Shown here: positions 22,060 through 33,262 of the stretch, piece by piece
How the letters are laid out: the number at the start of each line of letters is the position of its first letter
Numbering within the stretch: position 1 is the first letter of the stretch
Source of the DNA: Atriophallophorus winterbourni
Lineage: Eukaryota; Platyhelminthes; Trematoda; Plagiorchiida; Microphallidae
Assembly (NCBI GenBank): GCA_013407085.1
Contig: JACCGJ010019744.1
Span: 1-64,000, forward strand
Reading direction: 5' to 3'
Length of the DNA: 64,000 nt
The notes under the pieces: model-generated
Seen by the model: only the letters and a program-made list of their open reading frames with translations
The model's database searches: none
What the model was told of the DNA's origin: nothing
Translations under genes and position numbers: made by a program

Positions 22060-22440
22060 GACTAAATTCTTGACAGTTCGGGAATTTATAGTCATTCAAA
22101 GAGAGTTTGTAATAAATCGGTTAGAGCAGCCTTTTAGTTAAGCTTCGATGACCAGGGGTGATAGCCAAAAAGGGATCTTTGTATACAACCGTTCCGCTGT
22201 TTCAAGATTCACTGAACCTAAACTTACTGTCTTCACCTGATGACGGCAAACAGCCGGAAACTGGTAGTGGCGTGTAAGTGAGGTAGATGTGAGCAATACT
22301 ATACATTGCTCACCTACCTCTATTATTTAGCTTAGGTTTGAGTACATTAATACAATTTAAACTTGAAACCTTTTTGTAATGACACTTTGGTCTGACAAAG
22401 CTCCGGTGTCATAAGTTAAACGTCACCAACAATCAGCATT
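22060..22440 (+). repeat. Composite hammerhead-bearing repeat
   Basis: Begins with a degenerate minus-strand class ii piece (AATAAATCGGTTAGAGCAG, AAGCTTCGATGACCAGGGGTG), continues with a class i hammerhead (22,232-22,272), then a degenerate plus-strand class ii piece (GGTCTGACAAAGCTCCGGTG). The two classes being adjacent here, as at 1.9-3.6 kb, suggests they travel together or share target preferences. Confidence 0.55.
22232..22272 (+). ncRNA. Hammerhead ribozyme, class i variant with rebuilt stem II
   Basis: CUGAUGA 22,237-22,243; stem II CGGC (22,244-22,247)/GCCG (22,253-22,256) with loop AAACA; GAA 22,257-22,259; A-CUGG-U; A17 at 22,266. Compared with GUGC/GCAC in other copies, both strands of stem II have changed while staying paired, and stem I (CAC/GUG) is also paired. 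This covariation supports selection on the fold at some time in its history. Confidence 0.65.
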
Positions 22441-23431
22441 AACAGATTCGCTACAAACTTGCGTCTGTTGTACAAATGATAATAAATATTTCTCAAGGTC
22501 AAACGTGTCAGAGCGCTTTCCGCTGATTATATTGTTCCGTACTTACCCCGAACAGTCAGCGGAGGTGAATTTTCACTTTTGAGAAAAAATCTGCTTATAG
22601 ATTATTGATGAAATCTGTTTCAATTTAAGGGGATGATGTTCAACAAATGATGCTAGTTGGGTAAATAAAAAAATATGTTAAGAAGTGTTAAAGCTCGTTT
22701 CTCAGTAAATCGTTTCTTGAAGTATACATCCACGGGATTTGAAGAATCTTCAATTTCCCGTTTCATAAAGTTTAAATTATTTTCTGCCAAACTACTCATG
22801 ATTTTCAGCTAATGTGACCTCCATGTGTTTAAGTACTCCGTTATTCCGACAAAAAGCAATCTTGAGATATATTTTGTAGTAATAATGTTGGTGATGCTTT
22901 GTTAGAGATGTATGAACTCTAACAACGATAACTTTCATGTTAAACCTAAATTTCAATATAGCCTTAAAGATGACCTTAAGTAAATTGAGTGATTACAACC
23001 AGATCGTGAGAAAGCTTGTTGGATGGCCGATTTTGTTCGGACGCTTTTCATCGGCTGTTCTCAAAAAATTTAAAAATACTTTAGAATGAACCTTCATAGA
23101 TATGTTCAATGAATCCAAACGAAAACTGAAATATTTCAAAGGATTTACTTGTAAATTCCAATTTAATTGAACCCAGACAAGAAGTCTCTCATCAATGTAT
23201 GTCGTAGAACCATATCAAATCGATTTTCAATAAATACATTAGTGAAATCGCTTGTCGAGAAATCGCTTGTTGTATGAAAACGATGGGGAAATAGCTTTGA
23301 AGATAAGAAATTGCAAATAGACTGACAGACTGACATTTGACTCTGTCAGTCACAGGCTCCAGGGTTCGAAACGTGCGGTCAAAGGAATATCGGGCAGGTT
23401 TCACAGTTAAATACGGTTTACTTCATTCCAG
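22441..23431. other. No gene seen
   Basis: AT-rich, no supported frame; ends with TTCATTCCAG, a plausible splice acceptor. Confidence 0.5.
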
Positions 23432-23536
23432 GTTCATGAAGATGATGGTATTTCAATAGCGAAAGTAACGATTTGTCACATGATGCCGTACTACGCCTTG
23501 AGAATTGTCGGAACTCCGTCTGAAAAGAGACACTAA
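23432..23536 (+). CDS. Candidate terminal exon, function unknown
   Basis: Follows TTTACTTCATTCCAG. Phase 0 gives 34 codons to TAA: VHEDDGISIAKVTICHMMP, YYALRIVGTPSEKRH. Unlike the surrounding DNA it has balanced composition and no stop. It is compatible in phase with the RING-CH exon 2 and could be an alternative last exon of that gene or belong to another. No domain recognised. Confidence 0.3.
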   Translation, partial: VHEDDGISIAKVTICHMMPYYALRIVGTPSEKRH

Positions 23537-24191
23537 TAATGTCATTCGGTGGTAATGGAGTAAGATCTTCCCTTGAACTAAACTAAATATAATCTATTAT
23601 ATGCAGCACCTTGCAAAATGACGGTGAAGGGTAATAACTATCTGCTGAATTGTAAATGTTTTAAAAAGTTCAAGTGCTCGATTATTGTAATAAGAGTTGG
23701 CCTTCAACGGGTAGCCCAATGCGCATCAGATGTGAAAGGTGCTAAAAGAGAGCTCAGTTGGCACGAATCCGTCCCTAATGAAAGAATTTTTGGAGAAACT
23801 TTCTTTTTGTGTGTTAATTGTAAGGTCACAAAGTGCATATTTTTGTATGTATACGCGATTTGTTTTGCCCGTCTCGTTACTAATAGTATTCAATTGGTGA
23901 AACAAATTGCTGGAGGTAACGGTCGAAAAATACTTAACCATTTAGTTCTATCAATGGAAGCGAGATGAACGCTCTCCATGTAAAAAATGTTTTCCGGCTT
24001 CGGGTATGCATTGGTAAGCGAATTGTTTGTAATAGTCTCACGCGTTTGCCAGTATGTACGGTTGATCTTATCTCAGAACAAATGAGCTTAGAACACATAT
24101 CAGTTGAAAGATGCCCCCAATCCCAAGAATATTTGTAAAATATCCGAAAGTGTATTGATTTTCCAATGGAGAATGCGATCCGATCCAGTAG
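23537..24191. other. No supported gene
   Basis: A 116-codon frame at 23,618-23,968 starts with ATG (MTVKGNNYLLNCKCFKKF) but has no motif and is not backed by splice signals or a paralogue. Confidence 0.4.
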
Positions 24192-26345
24192 ATTCAAGAT
24201 TCAAGATTCAAGAATTTACGGTCACAAAAAGCGCATACGTTCACAATTACCATATCATAGTGAATATTTGTTCAGGAACAAGGTATAAAGTAAACATATA
24301 ATGACAAGTATTGTCCAGTTGAATAATTACCATGAGTGAATCAAAGTGATTCAAAGTGATTCAAAGTTGTAATGGTCTAAAAAGCATTTAGCTTAACAAT
24401 AACCATAGGATGGAGTTATGAGGTATATACAGTAAAAAAGAAGAATGCGCAGGTGCCGTTAAATTGTTATGCAACAAATAAGTATCCAGATTTCGACGAA
24501 CGTTTAGACGCTGGGAGGGACGACAAGAGTTTCGGGGAGGGCATTTCAAAGGAAACAAACACGTACACAATAACAATATCGTCGACAGCTGATACGGGAG
24601 TGGGGAATTTGCAGCGTCGCTGAGCGGCTGCGTATATGTCGTGACTCACGGTATTCGAATAAATGTTTTAAAGGATGATGTGGGGTATTTTATATTTTGT
24701 ATGTTAGTATCACATCACTTCAACTGTTTCTTTGAAGTGGAGTGGGGAGTCTCAGTTTTGCAATCGTTCCTCGTACGTTAGTTTCCGGAAACCACTTACG
24801 AGTTTGGTTGCACGATGGTATATTTTATCAAGCAATAATATATCCTTTTTTAACCACGTAGTCCATGCTTGTGATGGATGCTCCATGGTTGGATCATAAG
24901 CTGGTGAAAAGTTATGTTATTAGTAGAAGGAATATGTATGGGAGTGTTATCTAATATTGTGAATTATATGCATTAGACCACCCTCTTGCACAACACAACG
25001 ACTAGAAGCGTCGAAACCAGACATATTGAATTATATTCGCATATGTAAGATCGATTTGGGCTTATTCGTTGTTGTGATCAATTGGAGTTCTGCCGTGTTG
25101 AGGGATTTGTTGGGGACATGATTAACGATGGATAGTTCGACCTCTGGGATGAATTTGGACGCGATATACAAGTTGATTTGGAATTGAAGATTTGTTGTGT
25201 TCCGTGAGGAATAGACTATCTATCAACTGCAACAAATGTGAGGACATTCGTGATAGAGGTTAAATAAATTGCACTGAACAGATAAGCCTAATTGACCTTG
25301 AAACGTTCTGTGAAGAACAAGATTTATGTGCTTTAACTTGAGATCTCTCAGATCGAAAAATTGCTACGGCCAAAGAGTCACGTGATCTTAAAATGGTCGA
25401 ATGGTACTGAAAGCGATCAGTTCACTGTGCAGAATCTTTGTCTTCTTTGATCAAGATCGACATGCCGTGTAATAGCAGACAGTCTCTTGGGCTACGGATG
25501 CAACGATATATTTTTATATCGTCCGCAAATAACAAAATCTTACATCGAACAAGTCTTGGAAGTTCTTTGACATAAACCAAAAAGAGAATCGGAACAAGGA
25601 CTGGATTTTTTGGAACTCCTCTAGTTGCTGCAATTGGTTTTGATATTGCACCGTCAACTCTTACCTAGGTAGCGCAATTTGTTGTGTAGTTAACTAGCCA
25701 ATTCAACAACTTTCCGGTGATATCAAGCCTATCCAGCTTCTGCAGTAGTAGGCTATGCTTGATACGATCAAATGCTTTGGAGATATCTAGGTAGCAGGAG
25801 TGCATTGCTTGCCATTTATCTACCGCTTGTGTCAAATCATCCAACGTTATCAGCAAATTAGACAAACAGGAATAATTCAGTCTAATTCCGTGCTTTTTTT
25901 CTCGAACGCAACTGATTTTTCTCGAAGTATTCCATTAGATCATCAACAATGATGCACTCACGTAACTTGGAAATCACACGTAACGTTTTAATTAGCAACA
26001 TCGCAGCGATTTCCTCCTTTATAAACAGCAGATATTATTCCGTGTTTCCAACAGGTAGGAATCACGCCATTTGCTAGTGTTTGTTTTAAAAGTTGTGTGA
26101 GTGGTTTGTATAGCAAATTCGCACGGGGTTATTCCGTGAACGGGGTTATTTCGTCGGCCCCGGGAGACTTTCCGGTTTTTAGATTAAATAACGCGTTTCG
26201 ACGTGATATTTATTTCACTCCTGGCAACCGTGGTTGAAATGGTTTGATTTCGAATGTAAATTGCATGTCTCTGACTGAATACAGATGAATAAAACATGGC
26301 TAATTCTTCAACAGTTTCTGATGCAGCTGTTGTTGGTTCAGCTGA
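24192..26345 (-). pseudogene. CR1-like LINE, 5'-truncated and decayed
   Basis: The 3' tail on the minus strand is a (TCTTGAA)n run at 24,192-24,213, the CR1-type short-repeat end. Going upstream on the minus strand: FADDIKIYRCIRSPRDC near 25,530-25,490, CYLDISKAFDRIKHSLLLQK (25,800-25,730), then KSPGADE-like sequence near 26,165. The block resembles the CR1 copies at 28.7 and 54.3 kb (CIRSLEYCQLL; YLDILKAFDRVNHSLLLQK). Endonuclease is missing, and stops and shifts are frequent. Its 3' region recurs as a fragment at 35,426-35,905. Confidence 0.75.
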
Positions 26346-27083
26346 TGTGTTATGGGCGCAACTAAATGGTTTGATCGTTAACCATACGATAAAGTATATT
26401 GGAGTTGAGCTCCATCACGCGTGATATCCGTTCTTGTAAGTACAATTTGTCTAGGATCACATAATTGTTTAAAGGGAACACATTTTTATTGCACCATGAC
26501 ATACAAATTAAACAATTTTGTATACATTTAGATTTATGCATCAAATCATACAATAACGGCACACATTCGATAAATTGAATGAAATATACACCGATTAAAA
26601 CCACCGTATTAACTTATATGCATTCATTGAACTATAGTTTATTCACATTAATAGATATTTACTTTCAATTCTCTTGTCTGTTCATAGATATCGACTTTGA
26701 AAATCTTTCACAACTATAATTATAGAGTAGATGCAGACAATTTTTACAAAAGATAAGTATTTGCTCTTCAGTGTCGTCCAAAATTAAGCGGAGGTTTTCT
26801 CAAACAAACAATGTAATTTCGTTAAATGCCGATGACTGATATCATCAACAGTATAGTAAAACTGATCCCTTCTCCATTGATGGCCTCACTCTAAACTGCG
26901 CCTTTTCGCGCAAGGATGATTCACCAGTCCCAAACCCGAATCTTCCCAAACTTACTTTCATCTGTCTACTACGTTCTTTGCTTTATATAGTAAGAGATCA
27001 AACTGAGAGATGATAAACTAAAAAATGTTGTAAGTCATCGAGCACTGAGCGCCATTTTTTCTGTTTCAAGGCAACCACTATTC
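26346..27083. other. No gene seen
   Basis: AT-rich, no supported frame. Confidence 0.5.
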
Positions 27084-27440
27084 TCATTCATTCATTCATT
27101 CATTCAGTCCTCTCCGTGCCGGGTGGTACATGAGGCGAAGACAACTTCACGCCAGTGGTTTCGGTCTGTCGCTGCTTCCGTTGCCGTCTGCACCGTGAAT
27201 CCTTGTACATGTAGTTCGCGTTCCAAAGTTATGCGCTAAGTTTCCTTGGGCCGTCCCCTTTTTCGTTTACCTTGCGGATGCCAGTGCATGGCTACCTTCG
27301 TATGCGAACTGGGATCCATCCTGCAGACATGACCGAACCACGGATCTGTTGTCATCGGTTCCGTAGCAATGTCGGTTTTACGGGATAGGGTTGCTAGCCC
27401 TACAGCCCAACCCTCCTCCTTTCTCAGAGACGGTTAATAA
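27084..27440 (-). mobile_element. Internally deleted RTE-clade LINE derivative
   Basis: On the minus strand it opens with GAGAAAGGAGGAGGGTTG and CTAGCAACCCTATCCCGTAA, the same 5' sequence as the RTE element at about 39,800, and follows it up to CAACAGATCCG. It then jumps to WFGHVCRMDP, HPQGKRKRGRPKETWR, HWREVVFASC, the C-terminal end of an RTE ORF2, and finishes in (GAATGAAT)n at 27,107-27,084. The whole endonuclease and reverse transcriptase between are gone. Both RTE ends are retained, as expected for a copy that could be moved by full-length RTE proteins. Confidence 0.7.
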
Positions 27441-28110
27441 TTCCAGTTATTGAGGAACGAATTGGCAAAAGTTGTAATTTATTTTAGATTATTGTGAGTT
27501 TATTTTCTAGTAACAAACTCCAGATTAGATAAAAAATACTCATTCCGTCGTGTGTTTAAATGTGTACGAAAAAATTATTTATAGATTCGATTCGTCCGTT
27601 GTTAGTCTGTAAATCTAAAGAAAACTCCTTCTGAAAAATACTAATTCGAACTTCAAAATTTTCTACGCGTAAAGTTAATGATTATCCATTTGGAAAATTC
27701 TAGATTCACTTAAAACAGATAATTGCGAAAGTAGCCGGTTAAGGGTGACTCTCAGTTGATCTCTAGAGCTTAACTTGAGGACGAATTCAGTAAATTTCTG
27801 GTAGTAAAATATGACTACAACAGAAAGTTTCTCAACGTTCGTCACGCAGAATAGTGAACTCAAACTCGACACATTTTCAAGATTCAATGACAAGCTTCTC
27901 TCTTCTGACCTGGTTGTAATTCCAACTTGAGAAACAGAGAGTGAGTTCGAATTTCAGTTTCTGAGTACTTCATATCCGGAACTACGTCATCTGTGTATTT
28001 AGGTGTGAAAGTTACCGGTGATTGTGGGAGCGCAATCAGGTATGCTCAAACGACGAATGTGAATAGAATAGCTTGCATACACCTTTACTAACATTGGAAC
28101 GTTTTTGAAA
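27441..28110 (-). repeat. Inverted repeat B, arm 1 (with dead copy of signal-peptide ORF)
   Basis: Inverted match to 42,085-42,795 over about 670 bp, with scattered substitutions and small indels. It includes a counterpart of the ORF at 42,128: the first ten codons are similar (MQAILFTFVV) but codon 11 is TGA, so this copy cannot make the protein. A 72-codon frame (27,893-27,675) also matches 42,309-42,527. Confidence 0.75.
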
Positions 28111-28154
28111 GTGACCAGAGATGGCTGTTTATCACCAGGCAATGTTTAAAGGAA

Positions 28155-28245
28155 TTACCGTATTTTTCGGACTATAAGGCGCACATAAAAACACTAATTT
28201 TTACGAAAAATCGGTAGTGAGCCTTATATTCCGGTGCGCTTTATG
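28155..28245. mobile_element. MITE-like fragment (CGGACTATAAGGCGCAC type)
   Basis: Contains TTTTTCGGACTATAAGGCGC near 28,160 and GCCTTATATTCCGGTGCGC near 28,210-28,235, two partly inverted halves. This pattern is familiar from widely distributed animal repeats of DNA-transposon type (recalled, not searched). No transposase. Confidence 0.45.
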
Positions 28246-28710
28246 TATGAATCGTGTTATGTCACAGTGTCACATCGGTTGAAATGAAATGGACGAACCA
28301 ATCATTCGCGCATGTCATTTTAATTGCCCAAAGTTTTAAGATGGTTTAATAATAAATTGGTGACACTCTGATGATTTTTGCCACAAAAACAATAAAAACT
28401 GTATTATACTTTTAACAGATATTTTTAAAATCAATTTGCATAAGTCATCTTACTTAATTTGACAAAGTCATAACGTCCACCTGTGCTGTTCAATAATAAT
28501 CTACAGGTTATATTTTGTTAGAAAATAGTCCATTCTATTTCTAATGAATACCTACTTAGTGAATGAAAGAGTCATGTTTAAATCGATAAACAAAAAATAT
28601 TCGTGAAAAAGTTTTTTGCTATTTCATAGTCCATAATGCAAAGTCAATTGATCCACGGCCGATTTGTTTAATTGATGGAGTTTGGAAAATATTCTCAGAA
28701 GAATATTCTT
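28246..28710. other. No gene seen
   Basis: AT-rich spacer before duplicated block A1. Confidence 0.5.
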
Positions 28711-29540
28711 TTGTTGCATCCGTAGCCTAGAATACTGTCAGCTATTATGAAAACGATCCACAGTTGATCGTTGACGAACAAACTACCATTTAGCTTCAAC
28801 AAATGCAGGTTTATGAATGAATATAAACAAGTAGAGTTCACATACCATTTAGGTTCACATTTACTTGAAATAATTACAGTGAGGAAACGATTTGGGTGTC
28901 TGGATAAGCTCAAGTATGAAAATATCACTTCAAGCTTACGCACAATCTACACAAACATGTATTGCCCAAGATATTCCCAAGGATCATGAATACATACTTC
29001 AGACCAGTCATAAAATACCCTGTTCTCTTAAGGTTTCCATGCTTTGAGAAGGATGTAGAACTTATGCAGCGTATCTATCACCGCTCAACAAAACCAGTTC
29101 TGACCACCCGAAACAAGCCTTATAAAGAAAAAATAGCTCACATAAATCTGTTCGACTTCCTCCATAGACGAGTCGGAGGAGACCATATCATACTTTACAA
29201 AATATTCCATACACTAAACGATCCTTACAAGGCCTATTCACACAAGCGGATACGAGGAACTTTCGGACCCAAAGATGTACGCTTGTGGTAACCAACCCCG
29301 AATAAACTGGATAAATTATTTTTATTACCTCTGGGTGTGTTTTACGTGGAACAGTTTACCTTCTACCGTTGGTCACTCTACTAGATTGTACGACTTTAAT
29401 ACGAAATTAGACGAATTTTTATTGAATTATTCGTTTCCCGACTAATTTTTATACTGTTTAATCTAACTGGTTATCATGTTTTTATAAATTTACACCTTAA
29501 TTTGTACCATCCTATGGTTATTGTCAAGCTAGTTGTTTAT
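28711..29540 (+). pseudogene. CR1-like LINE 3' fragment (in block A1)
   Basis: Frames read NKLPFSFNKCRF, YTFRP-like RPVIKYPVLLRF, ELMQRIYHRSTKPVL, LFDFLHRRVGGDHIILYKI, then FTWNSLPSTVGHSTRLYDF, the CR1 reverse transcriptase C-terminal region. It is frameshifted. The A2 copy extends further upstream into the catalytic domain (54,340), so block A1 begins inside the element, marking the duplication edge. Confidence 0.75.
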
Positions 29541-30051
29541 CAGTCCATTTTAAAACCTTACTTACCCTAAATTATTCCCATGTCACGTATTTTGTCAGAC
29601 TGCTAAATGAATACTGGTTCTATGTATAAATTCGTACGTAAAAAACACGTAAAACATTTCAAACGCACCAGATTGTAATTACGTATAAGAGTCATAAGAA
29701 TGTGTAAGTTACTCTGAAATGACATTGAATTCGAAACTATATTATTTCAAGTACATCTACTTTTATTGCAACATACAAAATAATTTTTACCACCGATTTG
29801 ACCGGTTAAGTTTTAGCGCTATCTTTTTTATAAATTTAAGTTACTTATAAAATTAAGTAGTCAAAAGAGCTGAATACTTTTAACCAGTTGTTGAAATCGA
29901 CTTGCAAATTTAAGTTGAACACTGAACACGTTGAGCTTGTAAGCCACGGTTGGATAATGTTGACACGACCAACCTGTTCAATCAAACGCACCAGAACGCT
30001 TGTTTATAGTTAAACCCATGCCTTAAACAAAAATATCCATGAACGTACGTT

Positions 30052-30105
30052 TCGGTCAGACATTCTCCGACCGGTTTCGTGCTCTTTGCACCCATCAGCA
30101 CCCGC
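30052..30105 (-). ncRNA. Degenerate hammerhead, class i
   Basis: Minus strand: CUGAUGG (A9 changed to G), stem II GUGC/GCAC with loop AAAGA, GAAA, ACCGGUC. One core substitution, probably inactive. Confidence 0.6.
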
Positions 30106-30169
30106 ATTCCTAATACTTTGAGGAAATGGATAACATTTATAGCTTGCAAACCACTGTTGTCTTAGGTTG

Positions 30170-30215
30170 GCACTGTCTGATGAGTGCAAACAGTGCAAAA
30201 GAGGTCGTGGGATGT
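30170..30215 (+). ncRNA. Degenerate hammerhead, class i
   Basis: CUGAUGA at 30,177-30,183 and stem II-like GUGC, but CAAAAGAGGUC replaces CGAAACCGGUC, so G12 and the stem III palindrome are lost. Confidence 0.55.
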
Positions 30216-30484
30216 GTACGATAGAATTGTATGCACGTTTTTAAAATTTTCTAATTGGAAAAGGGAAACTGATAGGATCATAGTAGAAAACACAACAGGA
30301 TTCGATATGAAGCATCCTGACCTATAAAAATGAATTTAACTTCATGTTCTGCGACTTGATGTATTGTTTCGGTGTGAAGATTCAAGCAAACAATTATCCT
30401 TTATCGTTTTGATAAAACGTGAATCTAGTTTGAGTAATTTTGCATGAAATGTTGAAATCACAAACATATCAACTGAAATTTCTA

Positions 30485-31029
30485 ACACCCAAAATAAAAA
30501 TAAAAATAATGCTTAATCTTCATTCGAAATGAAGATTAAAAATATAGATCAACAAACGGTACTTATCCTATTGAATAGATAAGTTCACCCTAATTCTACA
30601 CTCAAATACTACTTTTCAGATTGATTTCATGCTTCTGATCGAGTAATGGACTTTGAAATGATGCTTCGCTGATGCTTGGCTCATTCTTGACAATAAAGTT
30701 ATTCATAAAAGAGCCAACGTAAATATCCTCGAAGATATCGTTGGTTGAATCCCAAGAAGACAAGTCTTATTGCTGTTTCCACGCCTTCCCACAATTTCTT
30801 CCTAAGATAAGATGAAATGAACACAACTTTTATAAAAACAAAGCCCCAAAAAATTTACATGAAACATTAAAGCTGAACAGTATAAAATATAAGTTAAAAG
30901 GTAGCGCGGAACCTACGTTTATTAATTATCTGAGAAATTTGCCTTTTGGAAATTTGACTTGTGGCTGACATGTATTAGATTTCACAGACCAACCGTTTGG
31001 CATTGCTCTGATCATTCATCGTTATACAT
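30485..31029. other. Duplicated AT-rich spacer
   Basis: Matches 55,897-56,440. No coding signal. Confidence 0.6.
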
Positions 31030-31330
31030 GTTGCGCTTGTAAGTCACTGTTGAATGAGGATGGCAAGACCAACTTGTTCGATGCATGCAAATGCGAATTT
31101 TTGTGTTCATAGTCATGAATTTAACCCGATCTACATGGCACATGTGATTCAACAGTTTGTTATTCCCAACCTTGTTAAACATTAAGTTAGAAGCGCAAAT
31201 TGTTTACCGTTTTTCTACTGTTTGAAGGCATACGGGTCCTGATCGTACTGTCCCTACCTGAATAGCGCAAACAGCACGAAACCGGTCGTGGGATGCGTGC
31301 TTGATGGAAATGATTGTAAATACTGATTAT
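31030..31330 (+). repeat. Class i hammerhead repeat in block A1
   Basis: Partial snap-back structure: a reversed piece (GTAAGTCACTGTTGAATG...GACCAACTTG) followed by a forward unit (GTGATTCAACAGTTTG...GTCCCTAC). The hammerhead at 31,252-31,300 has CUGAAUA instead of CUGAUGA but keeps GAAACCGGUCGUGGGA. Its A2 counterpart (56,662-56,710) has CUGAUUA, a different lesion at the same core. Confidence 0.7.
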
Positions 31331-31601
31331 TTACACATGTTTTTACATATATGAAATTCATTCAAAGGGTATAGATTATGCTCTATGCAGAATGTTGTCG
31401 CAATTCGGCATATTATTCCAAAATGTTAATTATCTATTATAAACCATCAGATCTAATTGCAATTTGCTGATTGCTATCTACTTTAATTCCCATGTACGCA
31501 GTAGTTATGTTACTAAATCACTTCCAACGGTCATGAAATAATGAGTGAATAAAAATGTGATTTTCACAAATAATTTTTAACACAATCTTTATCTGATCTT
31601 C

Positions 31602-32612
31602 AATTATTATGCCACGTTTAACCCCTCTCCATTTATGGAACACTGATCTTCAATGCCGAAAAATTACACGTTTTTGAAGCGAGGCGACGAAAAACTGTTT
31701 TGTAATTGAGAAGCATTTAAGGTTGATTCAAATATAGTTCTCAGTAATTGCCAGTATATTTCATGGTTTAGTACCAGTTTGTCTTCTATATTTACCGCTA
31801 ACATACTTGACTTATATAGGCATAAACAATATACTACCGTTAAATTAGATAAAATAAACAAAATCTTATTCGTAATTAGATGATTTTGTTTTTGGCTTCT
31901 GTTTGTTTTTTAGCTTCTGTTCTGTTCTTTCAATCGATACCGGCTATGACTGTATATTACAAGCACAAGATTATCTCATACTCCTCAAAACCTCCAATCA
32001 ATATACCTTCCTATTCGCAAGTAATACTTTCTTCCTCCGTGCCTACAACGATAGGCAGTATTGGTCATTCAGCGACGTTTGCGTAGCGTCAGCGTGATCT
32101 CTAGTCAGCAGTCGAAAGTAAAACTTTTCTCAACCAAAGCTTGGGGACAACGCTTCACGCAATTGCTGCATGTGCGTCAAAAGTTATCACAAGACGACTA
32201 AATTGAGTAAGCATGACGAGTTTGCGAGTTGGTGAGACTGCTCACCATGAGAGTAAACTATAATACCGTTTTTTGGCGCCCTGGATTGAAAGAGAGAATA
32301 AACGCTTAATGTTCTTGAATCATGTAACTTAACCTACTTTAACTACGCGCTTGACATTTGAATATAAAGAATATGGGCCTGTTATTAAATCACGCAATCT
32401 TATCAGGAAAACAAACTAAATTAAGGAAGAATAATCATGGCATATACTCCACCAGGAGAGAAAGTCTTAATGGAGACGCAATTAGTATTGGTAAGACTCA
32501 ATGCTAGAAATTATTCGCTCCGTTTTGAACGCGATAGTTGACAAAGAATTAGCAAAGACAAATTTGGTAATTAGTACACGGTTTTGTTCTTAAACGCTAA
32601 GATTGTTTTGTA
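31602..32612. other. 1-kb segment present only in block A1
   Basis: Block A2 passes from TTATTTGATCTT straight to ATTTGACACTATC, so this stretch was inserted in A1 or deleted from A2. It has no recognisable coding frame, no terminal repeats that I could find, and one GC-richer patch near 32,070-32,280. Confidence 0.6.
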
Positions 32613-33262
32613 TTTGACACTATTCGCATCAAACCTGACGTTGACATGGTTAGCCTCACTATATCTGAATCAATTATGACTTAAAAAATGAAGTTTACAA
32701 CGGCATGAAATAGATGTAAACATTGCTTTTATAAACGTAGATAAAATTTCTGACATAATGTGGGCATGGCGTTTAGAACGGTGGAAATCAATGCCAGGCA
32801 CAAAAGGTACAGAAATAGATAGTAGAACGAAGCAAAATAACATTAAACCAATTACGAATTAACAGTTAGAAAGTACTCATGAACTTTTAATAGCAACATA
32901 CATTTATAAGAATAATGTCGATGATTACAATATTTCCTAGCAATAAATTACAAATTTATTTTCGCATCAAGTAGATTAGATATGACATAGAACATTTGCC
33001 TATCATGTCAATATTAAGATATATAAGTTATATGAAACCAAATCCATTTGATTGAAAACCATGTGAACGTAAGGTCACTCATAATGTGATTATGAGTTTC
33101 ACTTCGGATTCAATTAACACTTTGAACTCAAGCTCGCCATTTACAGCTCGTTTGCAAGCTTTAATAGGATAAATTCTACTCGTTGTTTTCCTAAACCATT
33201 TGGACACATTTGATGATTCTGTACAAACTTTGAATTTCGTTGGAGCGAAGAATATTTGAACC

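Larger units (their letters stand above)
29942..30484. mobile_element. Class i hammerhead repeat inserted in block A1 only
   Basis: Absent from the equivalent point of block A2 (about 55,895), where GAGCTTGTAA joins directly to CACCCAAACTAAAA. The insert starts in reverse orientation (CCACGGTTGGATAATG...ACGACCAACCTG) and contains two facing hammerhead motifs, giving an inverted structure like those at 2.9-3.2 and 53.0-53.3 kb. Confidence 0.7.

Noticed and set aside
23618..23968. 116-codon frame with ATG
   Set aside because: Length is modest for the region, no recognisable domain, no paralogue and a lysine-rich AT-driven composition.
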